This document shows positions 1 through 7,090 of a DNA stretch of 49,293 bases, in pieces. Source of the DNA: Pleurocapsales cyanobacterium LEGE 10410 (lineage in GTDB: Bacteria > Cyanobacteriota > Cyanobacteriia > Cyanobacteriales > Xenococcaceae); NCBI GenBank assembly GCA_015207195.1, contig JADEXJ010000031.1, positions 1-49,293 of the forward strand, read 5' to 3'. Under the pieces are notes generated by a model. That model searched no databases and had not been told where the DNA came from. It worked only from the letters and a program-made list of their open reading frames with translations. The position numbers and the translations under genes are program-made. Within the stretch, counting starts at the first letter, position 1, and each line of letters starts with the position of its first letter.

Positions 1-341
1 GTTCTAGATAAACCCTCTGTCTTATTAGCGATCGCTCCTGATTCATGGAGTTTGATGATGGTTCTGTCGATAGTTTCCTTTTTACTTTTAAGGCGTTCGA
101 TTGCTCGGTTATGAAGTTCGACTAGATGTTGTTTCCTGGCTGCGATCGCAGCTATTTCCGCTTCAATCTGTTCGGCAACATCTGCCACTGCATCAATAGC
201 AGCTTCCTGGTCAGATTTATGCTGTAGAAATGAAGCGGTTAAGATTTCGAGAGCTGATTCATCTTTAGTTTGCTTGAGCAGATTCCATAATTCCACTGCT
301 CTAGTTGAGCTGTACTTGAGAACTTGAGTAGCTAGGCTCAT
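1..341 (-). CDS. Siphovirus Gp157-like protein, 3' end outside window
   Basis: The minus strand is open from an ATG at 341 to the window edge (113 codons, no stop reached). It begins MSLATQVLKYSSTRAVELW and continues into a highly charged helical stretch (EQIEAEIAAIAARKQHL, then ERLKSKKETIDRTI). That pattern of an N-terminal helix followed by a coiled coil ending in K-x-x-ID resembles the Siphovirus Gp157 family, which is common on cyanobacterial plasmids and of unclear role, possibly accessory to recombination or phage resistance. AAGGAG at 348-353 (minus) is a strong ribosome binding site that fixes this start. It lies 10 bp behind a 54-codon gene, probably in the same transcript. The family call is from pattern memory. 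Confidence 0.6.
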   Translation of the reverse strand, partial: MSLATQVLKYSSTRAVELWNLLKQTKDESALEILTASFLQHKSDQEAAIDAVADVAEQIEAEIAAIAARKQHLVELHNRAIERLKSKKETIDRTIIKLHESGAIANKTEGLSR

Positions 342-351
342 TTTTTACTCC

Positions 352-516
352 TTAATACTGACTATAAATACAGGTATGAAAGTAATCGCGCTCACGCTCA
401 ATCTTGGCGATTAAATGTTTTGAAGGTTCGAGTTGGTTGTTTTTAGGTTGCCGATCGTATTTTGTTCTTTTTCTTGATATATCTTTGTTTGAGTCTGTTG
501 TAGGGTTGGCTTTCAT
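352..516 (-). CDS. Small basic protein, 54 aa
   Basis: This is a short minus-strand reading frame from ATG at 516 to TAA at 352. The product begins MKANPTTDSNKDISRKRTKY and contains KHLIAKIERERDYFHTCIYS near the C-terminus. It is rich in Lys, Arg and Asn and has no membrane segment. Its stop overlaps the ribosome binding site of the Gp157-like gene, which suggests translational coupling within one operon. I do not recognise a family. Support is the tight fit between two minus-strand genes and the coupling, not homology. Confidence 0.45.
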   Translation of the reverse strand: MKANPTTDSNKDISRKRTKYDRQPKNNQLEPSKHLIAKIERERDYFHTCIYSQY

Positions 517-588
517 CAGGGCAGTTATTTGTTGGTTTAGTTAGCTAAAATTGGGGGCGATAGCCCTATACTGTGGTATGTGTTCGGG

Positions 589-1776
589 CTATTTTAGATA
601 ACTAAATAAGTTCGCTTGTGTAACTTCAGGTAGAGAGCTTTTATTCTTTAAAGCCTTGCTAACAATTGGATTAACATCTGTTTTTGAATGAGAATTTTGT
701 AGCGTTTGTTTGAGGTTGTCTTGATAAGCTTTCTTGTCTGTGGGCTTTAGTTCGACTTTTACAATGTCGGCAAATCTAGGTAGCCAAAATTTAGTATTAA
801 TCGATTCAAAATTTTCTAGAGTTAGACTATTGCCACAGATTAGATCTGTATTGCCTAACCACCAAATACCACAATAAAACCACGGTGCGTACAAAGCGAA
901 CTGAACTAGGGCACATTCGAGTAGATCGCGATTAATATCAATACCAATAGCACACAGATTATAGTTACTCTGGGTTAATAACATTGAACCTGTACCTACG
1001 GCTGGCTCGTTGACTGTATAAACGCGAGCTAGTTTATCTCTAGAGCAATTTGAGTCAAGGATTTTGCTAATGAATTCAGACACAACCATTGGGGTGGGAA
1101 AAAATCCAGTTGCTTGCTGTGCTTTTTTACCTGAAATCTGAGGCAATAGCCTGCCAAAGTAGTCGTAAGGAAACATCAGCAAGTAAGAAAGATCGAATAG
1201 TTGATACAGTCTCATTGATGCTCCCTCACAACCTTGGGGTTCTTCGGGTAATTCCTTATAAGCAGGATGTCCCAAGCCAAATAGCAGCCAGTGTAGAAAG
1301 TATCTTAGATAGCTCCAGCTACTCCAACTATTCCAGCCACCTGAAGTGGAAATGGCATCCAAACAGTCAATCAACATCTTCTCTGCCTGTTCGTTATATC
1401 TCCAGCTAATCTGAGGAATTTCTCGATCTGGTAGGGTATGTTCGATGACAAATTCGGGTATGGCTTCTGGTTTTCTATTTTCAATTAGAGCGATCGCTTC
1501 TTGATGCAGTCGCTCATGGGGGAAACCCCCAAGACCGCGCTGCATCGCCTTTTCCAATTTCCAACGCTCCCAGGCTATTTTAGGCATCATTTGACACTCA
1601 CTCCAGTATTGCCATCTACCCCACATCAGATTTTCAATTTGTGTCAGGTAGGGAAAGAGCCAGCCATGTTTTAAATCTCTTTTTAGATGGGGATCGAGTT
1701 TCTTTCTTTTCGGTTTTCGATCTTGATACTGATGCCAAAGCTGTTGCTTTTCGTGAGGGCTAAGAGGTGTTTTCAT
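589..1776 (-). CDS. N6-adenine methylase-like protein without a visible catalytic motif
   Basis: The 395-aa product has the layout of a type I/gamma-class adenine DNA methylase. A motif X-like stretch GFFPTPMVV lies at about residues 224-232, and a SAM-binding motif I, NEPAVGTGSM, at 256-265. GIDINRDLLECA follows as the acidic motif II. The expected catalytic (N/D)PP(Y/F) is absent: after ICGNSL (313-318) the chain goes straight to a Lys-rich tail. It may bind SAM and DNA without methylating, or be a regulator or vestige. Residues about 79-95 (including RGLGGFPHERLHQEA) come from a 51-bp repeat inserted in frame at 1498-1548. The N-terminal half is rich in Trp and has no match I can name. It sits between the relaxase gene and the Gp157-like gene, on the same strand. 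Confidence 0.65.
   Translation of the reverse strand: MKTPLSPHEKQQLWHQYQDRKPKRKKLDPHLKRDLKHGWLFPYLTQIENLMWGRWQYWSECQMMPKIAWERWKLEKAMQRGLGGFPHERLHQEAIALIENRKPEAIPEFVIEHTLPDREIPQISWRYNEQAEKMLIDCLDAISTSGGWNSWSSWSYLRYFLHWLLFGLGHPAYKELPEEPQGCEGASMRLYQLFDLSYLLMFPYDYFGRLLPQISGKKAQQATGFFPTPMVVSEFISKILDSNCSRDKLARVYTVNEPAVGTGSMLLTQSNYNLCAIGIDINRDLLECALVQFALYAPWFYCGIWWLGNTDLICGNSLTLENFESINTKFWLPRFADIVKVELKPTDKKAYQDNLKQTLQNSHSKTDVNPIVSKALKNKSSLPEVTQANLFSYLK
1498..1548 (-). repeat. 51-bp palindromic repeat inserted in frame (copy A)
   Basis: Read on the minus strand, outer arms GATGCAG and CTGCATC enclose a core with GGGGG-TTT-CCCCC. The unit is flanked by GCGAT on both sides, consistent with a 5-bp target duplication. 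Its length is 51 bp (17 codons) and it is fully open, adding a GLGGFPH-containing peptide to the methylase-like protein. It shares its core with the copy at 33728-33778. Confidence 0.8.
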
Positions 1777-1849
1777 TTTTGAGAGGAATCGTAATGTTCC
1801 TCTAGGAAGCGTCAGCTTGGGCGATTAAGACGAATTTCTTGTTGTAAGA

Positions 1850-3361
1850 CTACAATTCTAGTTGTTTATAATTGCTGGGTTTTCTTTCACTTAATGTGTT
1901 GTTTTTAGCTTCAGATTTTAAAATCGTCTCAACCTTGTTCCAATGAGCTAACCAACTTTGCTGCCAACTACTGACATCCTTTTGAATTACCAAACCCCGA
2001 ACGCTATCTGAAACTAGCTTTTTATCGCTGTTATTAGCGACTACAGAGTTAAACTGAGTTAAATCTAGTTCAGTAAGTTGTCCTAAGCGATCTAAACTTA
2101 GATACAAACAGGGGCAATCTTCTCGATCGACCAATCGATCGACTAAATAAGCGGATATAGCTTCTACTGGCGAACTCGTGACAATCATCTTCTTAACTCG
2201 ATCGCCAGTACCACTAATTTCAAACCAAAAGTGAGAATTTTTACTGCCTAATAAGCTTTGTTTGTGCCAAATCGGTTCTTCTTTCGCCGACGCATCTAGT
2301 AAGCCAGCTTCATTTAAACCAGCAGAAATACGTTCGGGGATGCCATAGCGAGCGAGCAGTGTTTTTTGAAGACTGTGCCACTGTTTTGGGTCTGGTATTT
2401 GTAGAGCTTTCTCGGCTAAATGGGCGTTAGCTAATGCTTTGAAGGGTTGCGGTAGCCAATAGTGTAGGTCAATCTGTTCCCAGTCAAGAAATTGTTTATT
2501 GTCTATTTCTACCGATCTACCTTGATATGCAGCTTCAAGTGCAGGAGTATCCCTAACTTCATCAAAACTAATACCTCGCTCAGAAAGCAACTTAGGAAAA
2601 CTACCGTTATGTAGCTTGCTACCTCTAACTTTAAAATCTTCCAAGCGATAGCTAATACGCTTTCGACCTTTTTCGGTAATGTAGGGTCGAACATCAATTC
2701 CTAACCGCTGCATTCTGCCTATAAACGAGGTCATGGTGGGTCGATCTTGACTGGCAACATCGATCGCAGCCTCTAGCTTTGCCATTACAGGAATTTCTGG
2801 TGCTGTATCTGGGTGTTTTCTGCTCTCCCTTTGATAGCGTTGTAACTGGTTGGTTTTTGGTCTTTGGCGATCGCATTCATTACTAGACACAACTTTTGTT
2901 AGCTTGTGTTCTGCTTCTAATCCTCTGAGAATTTGCTCCAAACGAGTTTTATCAAAACTGTCTGAAACGCGATCGCCATTAAAATCGATTCCATTGATAA
3001 CAATATGCAGATGATCGTGGTCGTGCTGCCAATCGTGTCCTGAGTCATTTCTGCCATGGGCGATCGCTACCCACTGATTGTTGGTATAGCCTAGCTTGTT
3101 AACGATCGCTTCAGAGATTGCCAGCTTGGTAGAATCATCTATCTCCCCATCGGCAGGAGCAAAACCAATACTCAAATGTTTGACAGGTTTCTTAGTAGTG
3201 GGTCTAGTGCTAGCTATCCAGTCGAACTGACTGGCAAGTTCCTTGGCATTGGGTTCGAGCAATACGCGATCGCCACCAATAATCTCAGCTTCTTTGCCAT
3301 CTTTGAACAGATACTCAAATAAGCCGTCAAAGCTGCTGCCAGTGATAATCTTGCCAATCAA
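1850..3361 (-). CDS. Relaxase/mobilization nuclease (VirD2/MobP-like)
   Basis: This 503-aa protein should nick the transfer origin and stay covalently bound to the 5' end during plasmid mobilization. Evidence is the three-histidine metal motif WQHDHDHLHI at about residues 111-120 (H113, H115, H117, H119 region), typical of the Relaxase domain (Pfam PF03432). An N-terminal tyrosine candidate is Y17 in FEYLF. The N-terminal 170 residues carry the nuclease. Residues about 195-270 (MTSFIGRMQRLGIDVRPY, then GRKRISYRLEDFKVRGSKL) resemble the DNA-processing segment seen after the relaxase domain in cyanobacterial homologues. The start codon overlaps the stop of mobC by 4 bp (ATGA), so the two are co-translated. 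The C-terminal third is unassigned. Confidence 0.9.
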   Translation of the reverse strand: MIGKIITGSSFDGLFEYLFKDGKEAEIIGGDRVLLEPNAKELASQFDWIASTRPTTKKPVKHLSIGFAPADGEIDDSTKLAISEAIVNKLGYTNNQWVAIAHGRNDSGHDWQHDHDHLHIVINGIDFNGDRVSDSFDKTRLEQILRGLEAEHKLTKVVSSNECDRQRPKTNQLQRYQRESRKHPDTAPEIPVMAKLEAAIDVASQDRPTMTSFIGRMQRLGIDVRPYITEKGRKRISYRLEDFKVRGSKLHNGSFPKLLSERGISFDEVRDTPALEAAYQGRSVEIDNKQFLDWEQIDLHYWLPQPFKALANAHLAEKALQIPDPKQWHSLQKTLLARYGIPERISAGLNEAGLLDASAKEEPIWHKQSLLGSKNSHFWFEISGTGDRVKKMIVTSSPVEAISAYLVDRLVDREDCPCLYLSLDRLGQLTELDLTQFNSVVANNSDKKLVSDSVRGLVIQKDVSSWQQSWLAHWNKVETILKSEAKNNTLSERKPSNYKQLEL

Positions 3362-3732
3362 TTTACTTTTCTCTCCTGTAACTGGTTCAAGGTTTGGCGC
3401 AGTAGAGCGTAAATTTTTTCTAGCATTGCTCTGTCATCGGGATGCAGTTTTGAATCCTTACCAGAAGCTGCTTGAGTATTGTGTATGCCAGCTAACTGGT
3501 TGAGATTGTTACCCTGACGACAGAGTTCTAGATATAAAGCTTTATCGATCGTCTTTGTTACTTCGGTCATCTTTCTGTTCAAACCAGCAGTAATCAAATA
3601 CTCACCCAGACTCATACCTGAAGCTTTTGCTTTAACTTGTAATTGTGCTTTCTCGGTAGGTGTGGCTCTAATATCTATTCGTGCTGCTTTAAATTCTTTT
3701 TGGTGGCGATAATTATTTTTGAGTTTGCTCAT
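3358..3732 (-). CDS. mobC: Relaxosome accessory protein MobC
   Basis: The product is 124 aa and basic. It carries a ribbon-helix-helix type N-terminus (RIDIRATPTEKAQLQVKAKASGMSLGEYLI, split by helices) and the MobC signature CRQGNNLNQLA at about residues 71-81. MobC proteins bind oriT and help the relaxase open the nick site. The gene ends inside the relaxase start (4-bp overlap), the usual mobC-relaxase arrangement. The probable target, an inverted repeat at 3801-3818, is about 70 bp upstream. The C-terminal helix (AMLEKIYALLRQTLNQLQ) is amphipathic. Confidence 0.85.
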   Translation of the reverse strand: MSKLKNNYRHQKEFKAARIDIRATPTEKAQLQVKAKASGMSLGEYLITAGLNRKMTEVTKTIDKALYLELCRQGNNLNQLAGIHNTQAASGKDSKLHPDDRAMLEKIYALLRQTLNQLQERKVN

Positions 3733-3800
3733 CTAACGTCAAGATAAAATTTAAATACCAAGAGATAAAAAAGAGTATCGAATAATTTTTGTTGAGGGTT

Positions 3801-3818
3801 TTAGGGTCACGCCCCTAA
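3801..3818. other. Candidate oriT inverted repeat
   Basis: TTAGGG at 3801-3806 and CCCTAA at 3813-3818 form a perfect 6-bp inverted repeat around TCACGC. It lies 69 bp upstream of mobC, where origins of transfer usually sit. No nick-site homology could be verified, so this is a positional inference. Confidence 0.3.
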
Positions 3819-4019
3819 CAAGCATAGTCGTTGCTAAAAATGGTTAATACTTAACTATTAAAAGTACGTACTAAGACACTGCTTGCCTAAGAATAATAAC
3901 ACATAAATATTGAGATTTTGCGACAAATATTTTGAAATAAAAGTAATAAATTATGTACACGTTAAGATCATTTTATGTCCATATACTGCACCTTAATTTC
4001 TCAAAATGTCATTTTTAAA

Positions 4020-4039
4020 ATAGTTAATTTTGGGAATAG
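4020..4039 (+). promoter_or_regulatory. Shared 20-bp upstream element, copy 1
   Basis: ATAGTTAATTTTGGGAATAG lies 206 bp before the 225-aa gene of the parM operon. It matches 19 of 20 bases of 18523-18542 (before the AAA ATPase gene) and 16 of 20 of 9804-9823 (before the LuxR-type gene). All three have the same orientation relative to the downstream gene. Likely an operator or promoter element. Confidence 0.5.
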
Positions 4040-4245
4040 TCAGTTAAAAATAAGCGTGATATTCTGCAAAAAGAAGGTCTTGAGTACAAGATAGGGATCG
4101 TTTAAGCTCTCTTGCTGTTCTTAAGCTACCTTTATCATTACTCAATAATAATTTGTCGATTTAGTAAAGCAATTTAGCGATTACTTTATAGCCCAAAAAG
4201 TTATTGATTTGATTATTAGTTGTTTTTTATAAAAATAAACAGAAA

Positions 4246-4923
4246 ATGTCAGGAACAAAAAGATTAAAAGTAATGGATGGTTTAGATATTCGATGCCCTA
4301 GTAATAGCTGGTTGGGTCGAATAATTGACTATATGCAGAAAATACCATCGAACTGTAGTAGCAGAGATTTAGCTATTGAAATGCTATTTGCACGATTCCT
4401 ACCATTAGTAATAGAGACTAACGAACCATCGAATCGAGCTATTGCAATTGAGTGTGCAATTAAATGTGAGACATGGGCGAGAGTGATTAGAGAACTCTGG
4501 GGATTAAATGAACCTACACCTGCTTACCCAAAGGTTTATTCTCTACCTCAAATTGAACGCGATCTGCCTCTGACAACCGATCTTCCATTAAATACAAATA
4601 CTTTATCTTCGGGGGCAGACAGGGCAGAGACAGGAAAACTAGCACCTCAAGAACTAGCAGCAAAAGCCAAAGAATTAGAAGAGTTCGAGCAAATGCTTAT
4701 AGAGATAGTCGATAGTTCCTCTTCGGTTTGGTCGGCAAAAGATAAATTAGTTGAAATGCAGCCAATTGACGATGAAGATTGGACCGAAGCGCAATGGGAT
4801 TTGTGGAATAAATATACCACCAAGCAAGAAGACATAATCGACCGACAACTTCTGGGAGATTTGGCTCCTCAATTAAAAGGTGGTAGCGGTCGAGACTCTG
4901 GAGAAAAAGAGGTTAAAGGTTAG
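4246..4923 (+). CDS. Unknown protein, first gene of the parM operon (225 aa)
   Basis: I do not recognise a family. The N-terminal half (about 1-90) is predicted helical (SSRDLAIEMLFARFLPLVIE, then NRAIAIECAIKCETWARVI). After residue 95 there is a Pro/Thr-rich linker, followed by a charged helical segment around 130-200 (AAKAKELEEFEQMLIEIVDSS), and the chain ends in GGSGRDSGEKEVKG. No membrane segment or signal peptide is seen. It ends 61 bp before the actin-like gene on the same strand, so the two are probably one operon. By position it could be the DNA-binding adaptor or another partner of the ParM filament, but canonical ParR genes lie downstream of parM, so this is only a guess. Confidence 0.6.
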   Translation: MSGTKRLKVMDGLDIRCPSNSWLGRIIDYMQKIPSNCSSRDLAIEMLFARFLPLVIETNEPSNRAIAIECAIKCETWARVIRELWGLNEPTPAYPKVYSLPQIERDLPLTTDLPLNTNTLSSGADRAETGKLAPQELAAKAKELEEFEQMLIEIVDSSSSVWSAKDKLVEMQPIDDEDWTEAQWDLWNKYTTKQEDIIDRQLLGDLAPQLKGGSGRDSGEKEVKG

Positions 4924-4984
4924 AAAGTCCTCATACTGTAATTCTTTGGCAAATAGTTAACCAAAATTTATTAAGCATACAAAC

Positions 4985-6217
4985 ATGAATATACGAACAT
5001 CCAAATTAACCTTAATTTGCGATCCTGGTACGAGTTTGAGTAAGGTACTGTATCGAGTGGGAAGAAAAGGTCAACTCAAACATCTGACTATGAGTTCAGA
5101 GATACTCAAGCTCGACGGGGGTCTAGTTACTAACTTTAATAAAAGTAGTGAATTTGGTAAGCCTGAAGATAATGCATGGCTGCAAACCGACGAGCATTCT
5201 TGTTATCTGGTAGGAAGACTAGCACGGGAATATCGAGCTTCAACCAGTATTAGGTTGCTGAAATACGAATCCATAGTCCCCAAAATTATAGCAATTGTCG
5301 GTGCGATCGCTCTCAAAGAAAAGCTATCTAAGACTCTCAAATTAGACTTAGCTGTACTACTGCCCTATGGAGAAATAAGCAATAGCCCAGTAATGGAAAA
5401 AGAGTTGAGAAGCGAGGTACGAGAGTTTGAGTTTCAGGGAGAAACTTATCAAGTAGATTTGCAGAAATATCGATTTTCACCAGAGGGGCTGGGCATCGCA
5501 TCCCACCTGTTTAAGAGCAAGCCAAGAGATAGCGTTCAATCTCAAACATTAGCAGTATTGATGTTTGGTTATCGCAATACCAGTCTACTTCTATTTAAAG
5601 ATGGTACGCTGAGTGTCGATCGCAGTGAAACCACTAATCTAGGATTTTACAACTTTAGCGATCGCATAATTAAACAAACATCGGGCTTGAGTAGAGATGA
5701 CATTCAATCTGCTATCTACACTTGCTCTGAAAATTTTATCAATCATCAAACTGCATTGGGAGAAGAAAGAACCGTGACTACTCTCTTAGTAGAAGAGTTG
5801 GTCAAGTCTAGGGATAAACAAAGGGCAGAAGCGGAGAAAAAGAGCATTAAAACGGCTATCGCCAATTCGAGAAAAGAGTATTGGCAATTGATTGAAGCTT
5901 GGCTCAATGAAGTTCTTCCAACTAAAAGACATCTAAATGAATTAATTTACACTGGCGGTACGTCGGGATTCTTTAGACAGGAATTAAGCGACTATTTATT
6001 TGATAAATATTCAGATATAGAAGTTAATTCGACAGAGAAGATGGAGCGAGAGCTTCAATCTGAATTGAATCTGAGTGAAGTTGGATTAGAAAGATTTGAA
6101 CAGCAGCAACTACCATTACGATTCGCCGATGCTTGGGGTTTATTTGTAGACTTTGCTAGGTATACACCTAAAAAAGCAACCGAATCAAGAAAAATGGCTG
6201 GTGTTACTCAGGACTGA
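4985..6217 (+). CDS. parM: Actin-like plasmid segregation ATPase (ParM/StbA family)
   Basis: A 410-aa actin-fold protein that would polymerise to push plasmid copies apart. The phosphate-1 loop is DPGTSLSKVLYRV (about residues 13-25), where actins have the DxG motif. The phosphate-2 segment is VLMFGYRNTSLLLFKDG (about 191-207), and the adenosine motif is IYTGGTSGFF (about 321-330). Order and spacing fit the family. Length is slightly above enterobacterial ParM (about 320-350 aa), as in other cyanobacterial plasmid versions. Its 3' end overlaps the tail of the opposing 6208-6420 gene by about 10 bp. The unknown gene just upstream is the likely partner. Confidence 0.75.
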   Translation: MNIRTSKLTLICDPGTSLSKVLYRVGRKGQLKHLTMSSEILKLDGGLVTNFNKSSEFGKPEDNAWLQTDEHSCYLVGRLAREYRASTSIRLLKYESIVPKIIAIVGAIALKEKLSKTLKLDLAVLLPYGEISNSPVMEKELRSEVREFEFQGETYQVDLQKYRFSPEGLGIASHLFKSKPRDSVQSQTLAVLMFGYRNTSLLLFKDGTLSVDRSETTNLGFYNFSDRIIKQTSGLSRDDIQSAIYTCSENFINHQTALGEERTVTTLLVEELVKSRDKQRAEAEKKSIKTAIANSRKEYWQLIEAWLNEVLPTKRHLNELIYTGGTSGFFRQELSDYLFDKYSDIEVNSTEKMERELQSELNLSEVGLERFEQQQLPLRFADAWGLFVDFARYTPKKATESRKMAGVTQD

Positions 6218-6420
6218 ACTTGTTTTTGGGCTTCCCTCTGTCTGAGCTTTTCTGCTAAAGGAGTAATTTCTTCTGGGGGAACGATTTTCACTTTGCCGTT
6301 TTCGCCGATGGCGATCGACTCACCCTTGATTCGGTGCTGTTCGATCGCTTCATCTACGGCTTTTTGGACAAGGGGGTTTAGCTTGGTAGATAACCTATCA
6401 TCTGTATTATGATTCATCAT
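6208..6420 (-). CDS. Small acidic/basic antitoxin-like protein of the zeta-toxin operon
   Basis: The product is about 70 aa, starting MMNHNTDDRLSTKLNPLVQ, followed by VDEAIEQHRIKGESIAIGEN and a C-terminus rich in Glu/Gln. I start it at 6420 because that ATG overlaps the reconstructed toxin stop TGA (6417-6419), a typical coupling; an upstream ATG at 6444 would read through toxin codons. Short proteins of this type accompany zeta-toxin/AAA kinase genes in cyanobacteria, so an antitoxin role is plausible. The toxin before it is damaged, so this gene may be an orphan or immunity remnant. No DNA-binding motif is evident. Confidence 0.55.
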   Translation of the reverse strand: MMNHNTDDRLSTKLNPLVQKAVDEAIEQHRIKGESIAIGENGKVKIVPPEEITPLAEKLRQREAQKQVQS

Positions 6421-6537
6421 GACTCTTGAGTAATTTGTTGCCAAATCAATGGTTGATAGACCGTAATTTGTCGGGTGGGTGTCTTCTCAGCTACTACGCT
6501 TCTAGTTGGTCTAGTATTATCATAAACAATCCAGTAG

Positions 6538-6606
6538 TCAGCTATGGGGGAAGCAGCGCATAGCGCAGACCGCCGCTAGGCGGCTAAGAAGCTTCGCTTC
6601 TGCGAC
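6538..6606. repeat. Small palindromic repeat in the zeta-toxin gene
   Basis: It begins TATGGGGGAAGC and contains nested dyads (GCGCATAGCGC; CCGCCGCTAGGCGG; GAAGCTTCGCTTC). It shares the TATGGGGGAA start and AGACCGC segment with the 51-bp copies at 1498-1548 and 33728-33778. It interrupts the toxin reading frame with a TAG and leaves the downstream part in another frame. Exact ends are uncertain. Confidence 0.7.
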
Positions 6607-7090
6607 TAACAAAGTTGTCTCTGCCTCTTTCGTACCTCCTACGTATTATATTTTCTGGGATATTGTGACCTCCAGATGCTACTCTTTTAGCTACTCGACT
6701 GACTGCTAATTCTGCACTTTCTAACCAGACATACACTAAGTTAATTCTATAGCCATTGGCTTTGCACTCTCTCAAAAATTTAGCGAAAGTTCGGGCTGCT
6801 AATGTAGTCTCAAAAGCAAAATCCCTACCTCGTCGAGATAGAGTGTTGATTCTTTCAAGCATCAACCTACTAGCGCCAACAGCGACAGCATCAACATTAT
6901 TAGGATTAAGTTCGGCAGCAATGATATCAGCGTTTACAAATTCAAGCGGGTTATCTAATGAGGATAAAATCGCGGTGGCTAGTGTAGTGTTAAACTAAGC
7001 CAGGTTGTTACCAACCCGACTCGTCTGCAAAACGGAGCGTGAACCTTTCAACTCACTCCGCTCCTCTCTGTTCAGGCTCTTTATGAGTAC

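Larger units (their letters stand above)
3733..4245. other. 513-bp intergenic region between mobC and the parM operon
   Basis: No gene is visible here. The stretch is very AT-rich and divergently flanked (mobC leaving left, parM operon leaving right), so it should hold both promoters. It contains the oriT-like repeat at 3801-3818 and the shared 20-bp element at 4020-4039. A plasmid centromere for the ParM system could also be here, but I see no clear iteron set. Confidence 0.6.

Noticed and set aside
1089-1409. 106-codon frame opposite the methylase-like gene
   Set aside because: Shadow of the real gene; no ribosome binding site, low-quality composition.
6208-6444. Longer start of the antitoxin-like gene at 6444
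   Set aside because: The first eight codons overlap toxin codons; the ATG at 6420 overlaps the toxin stop as expected.
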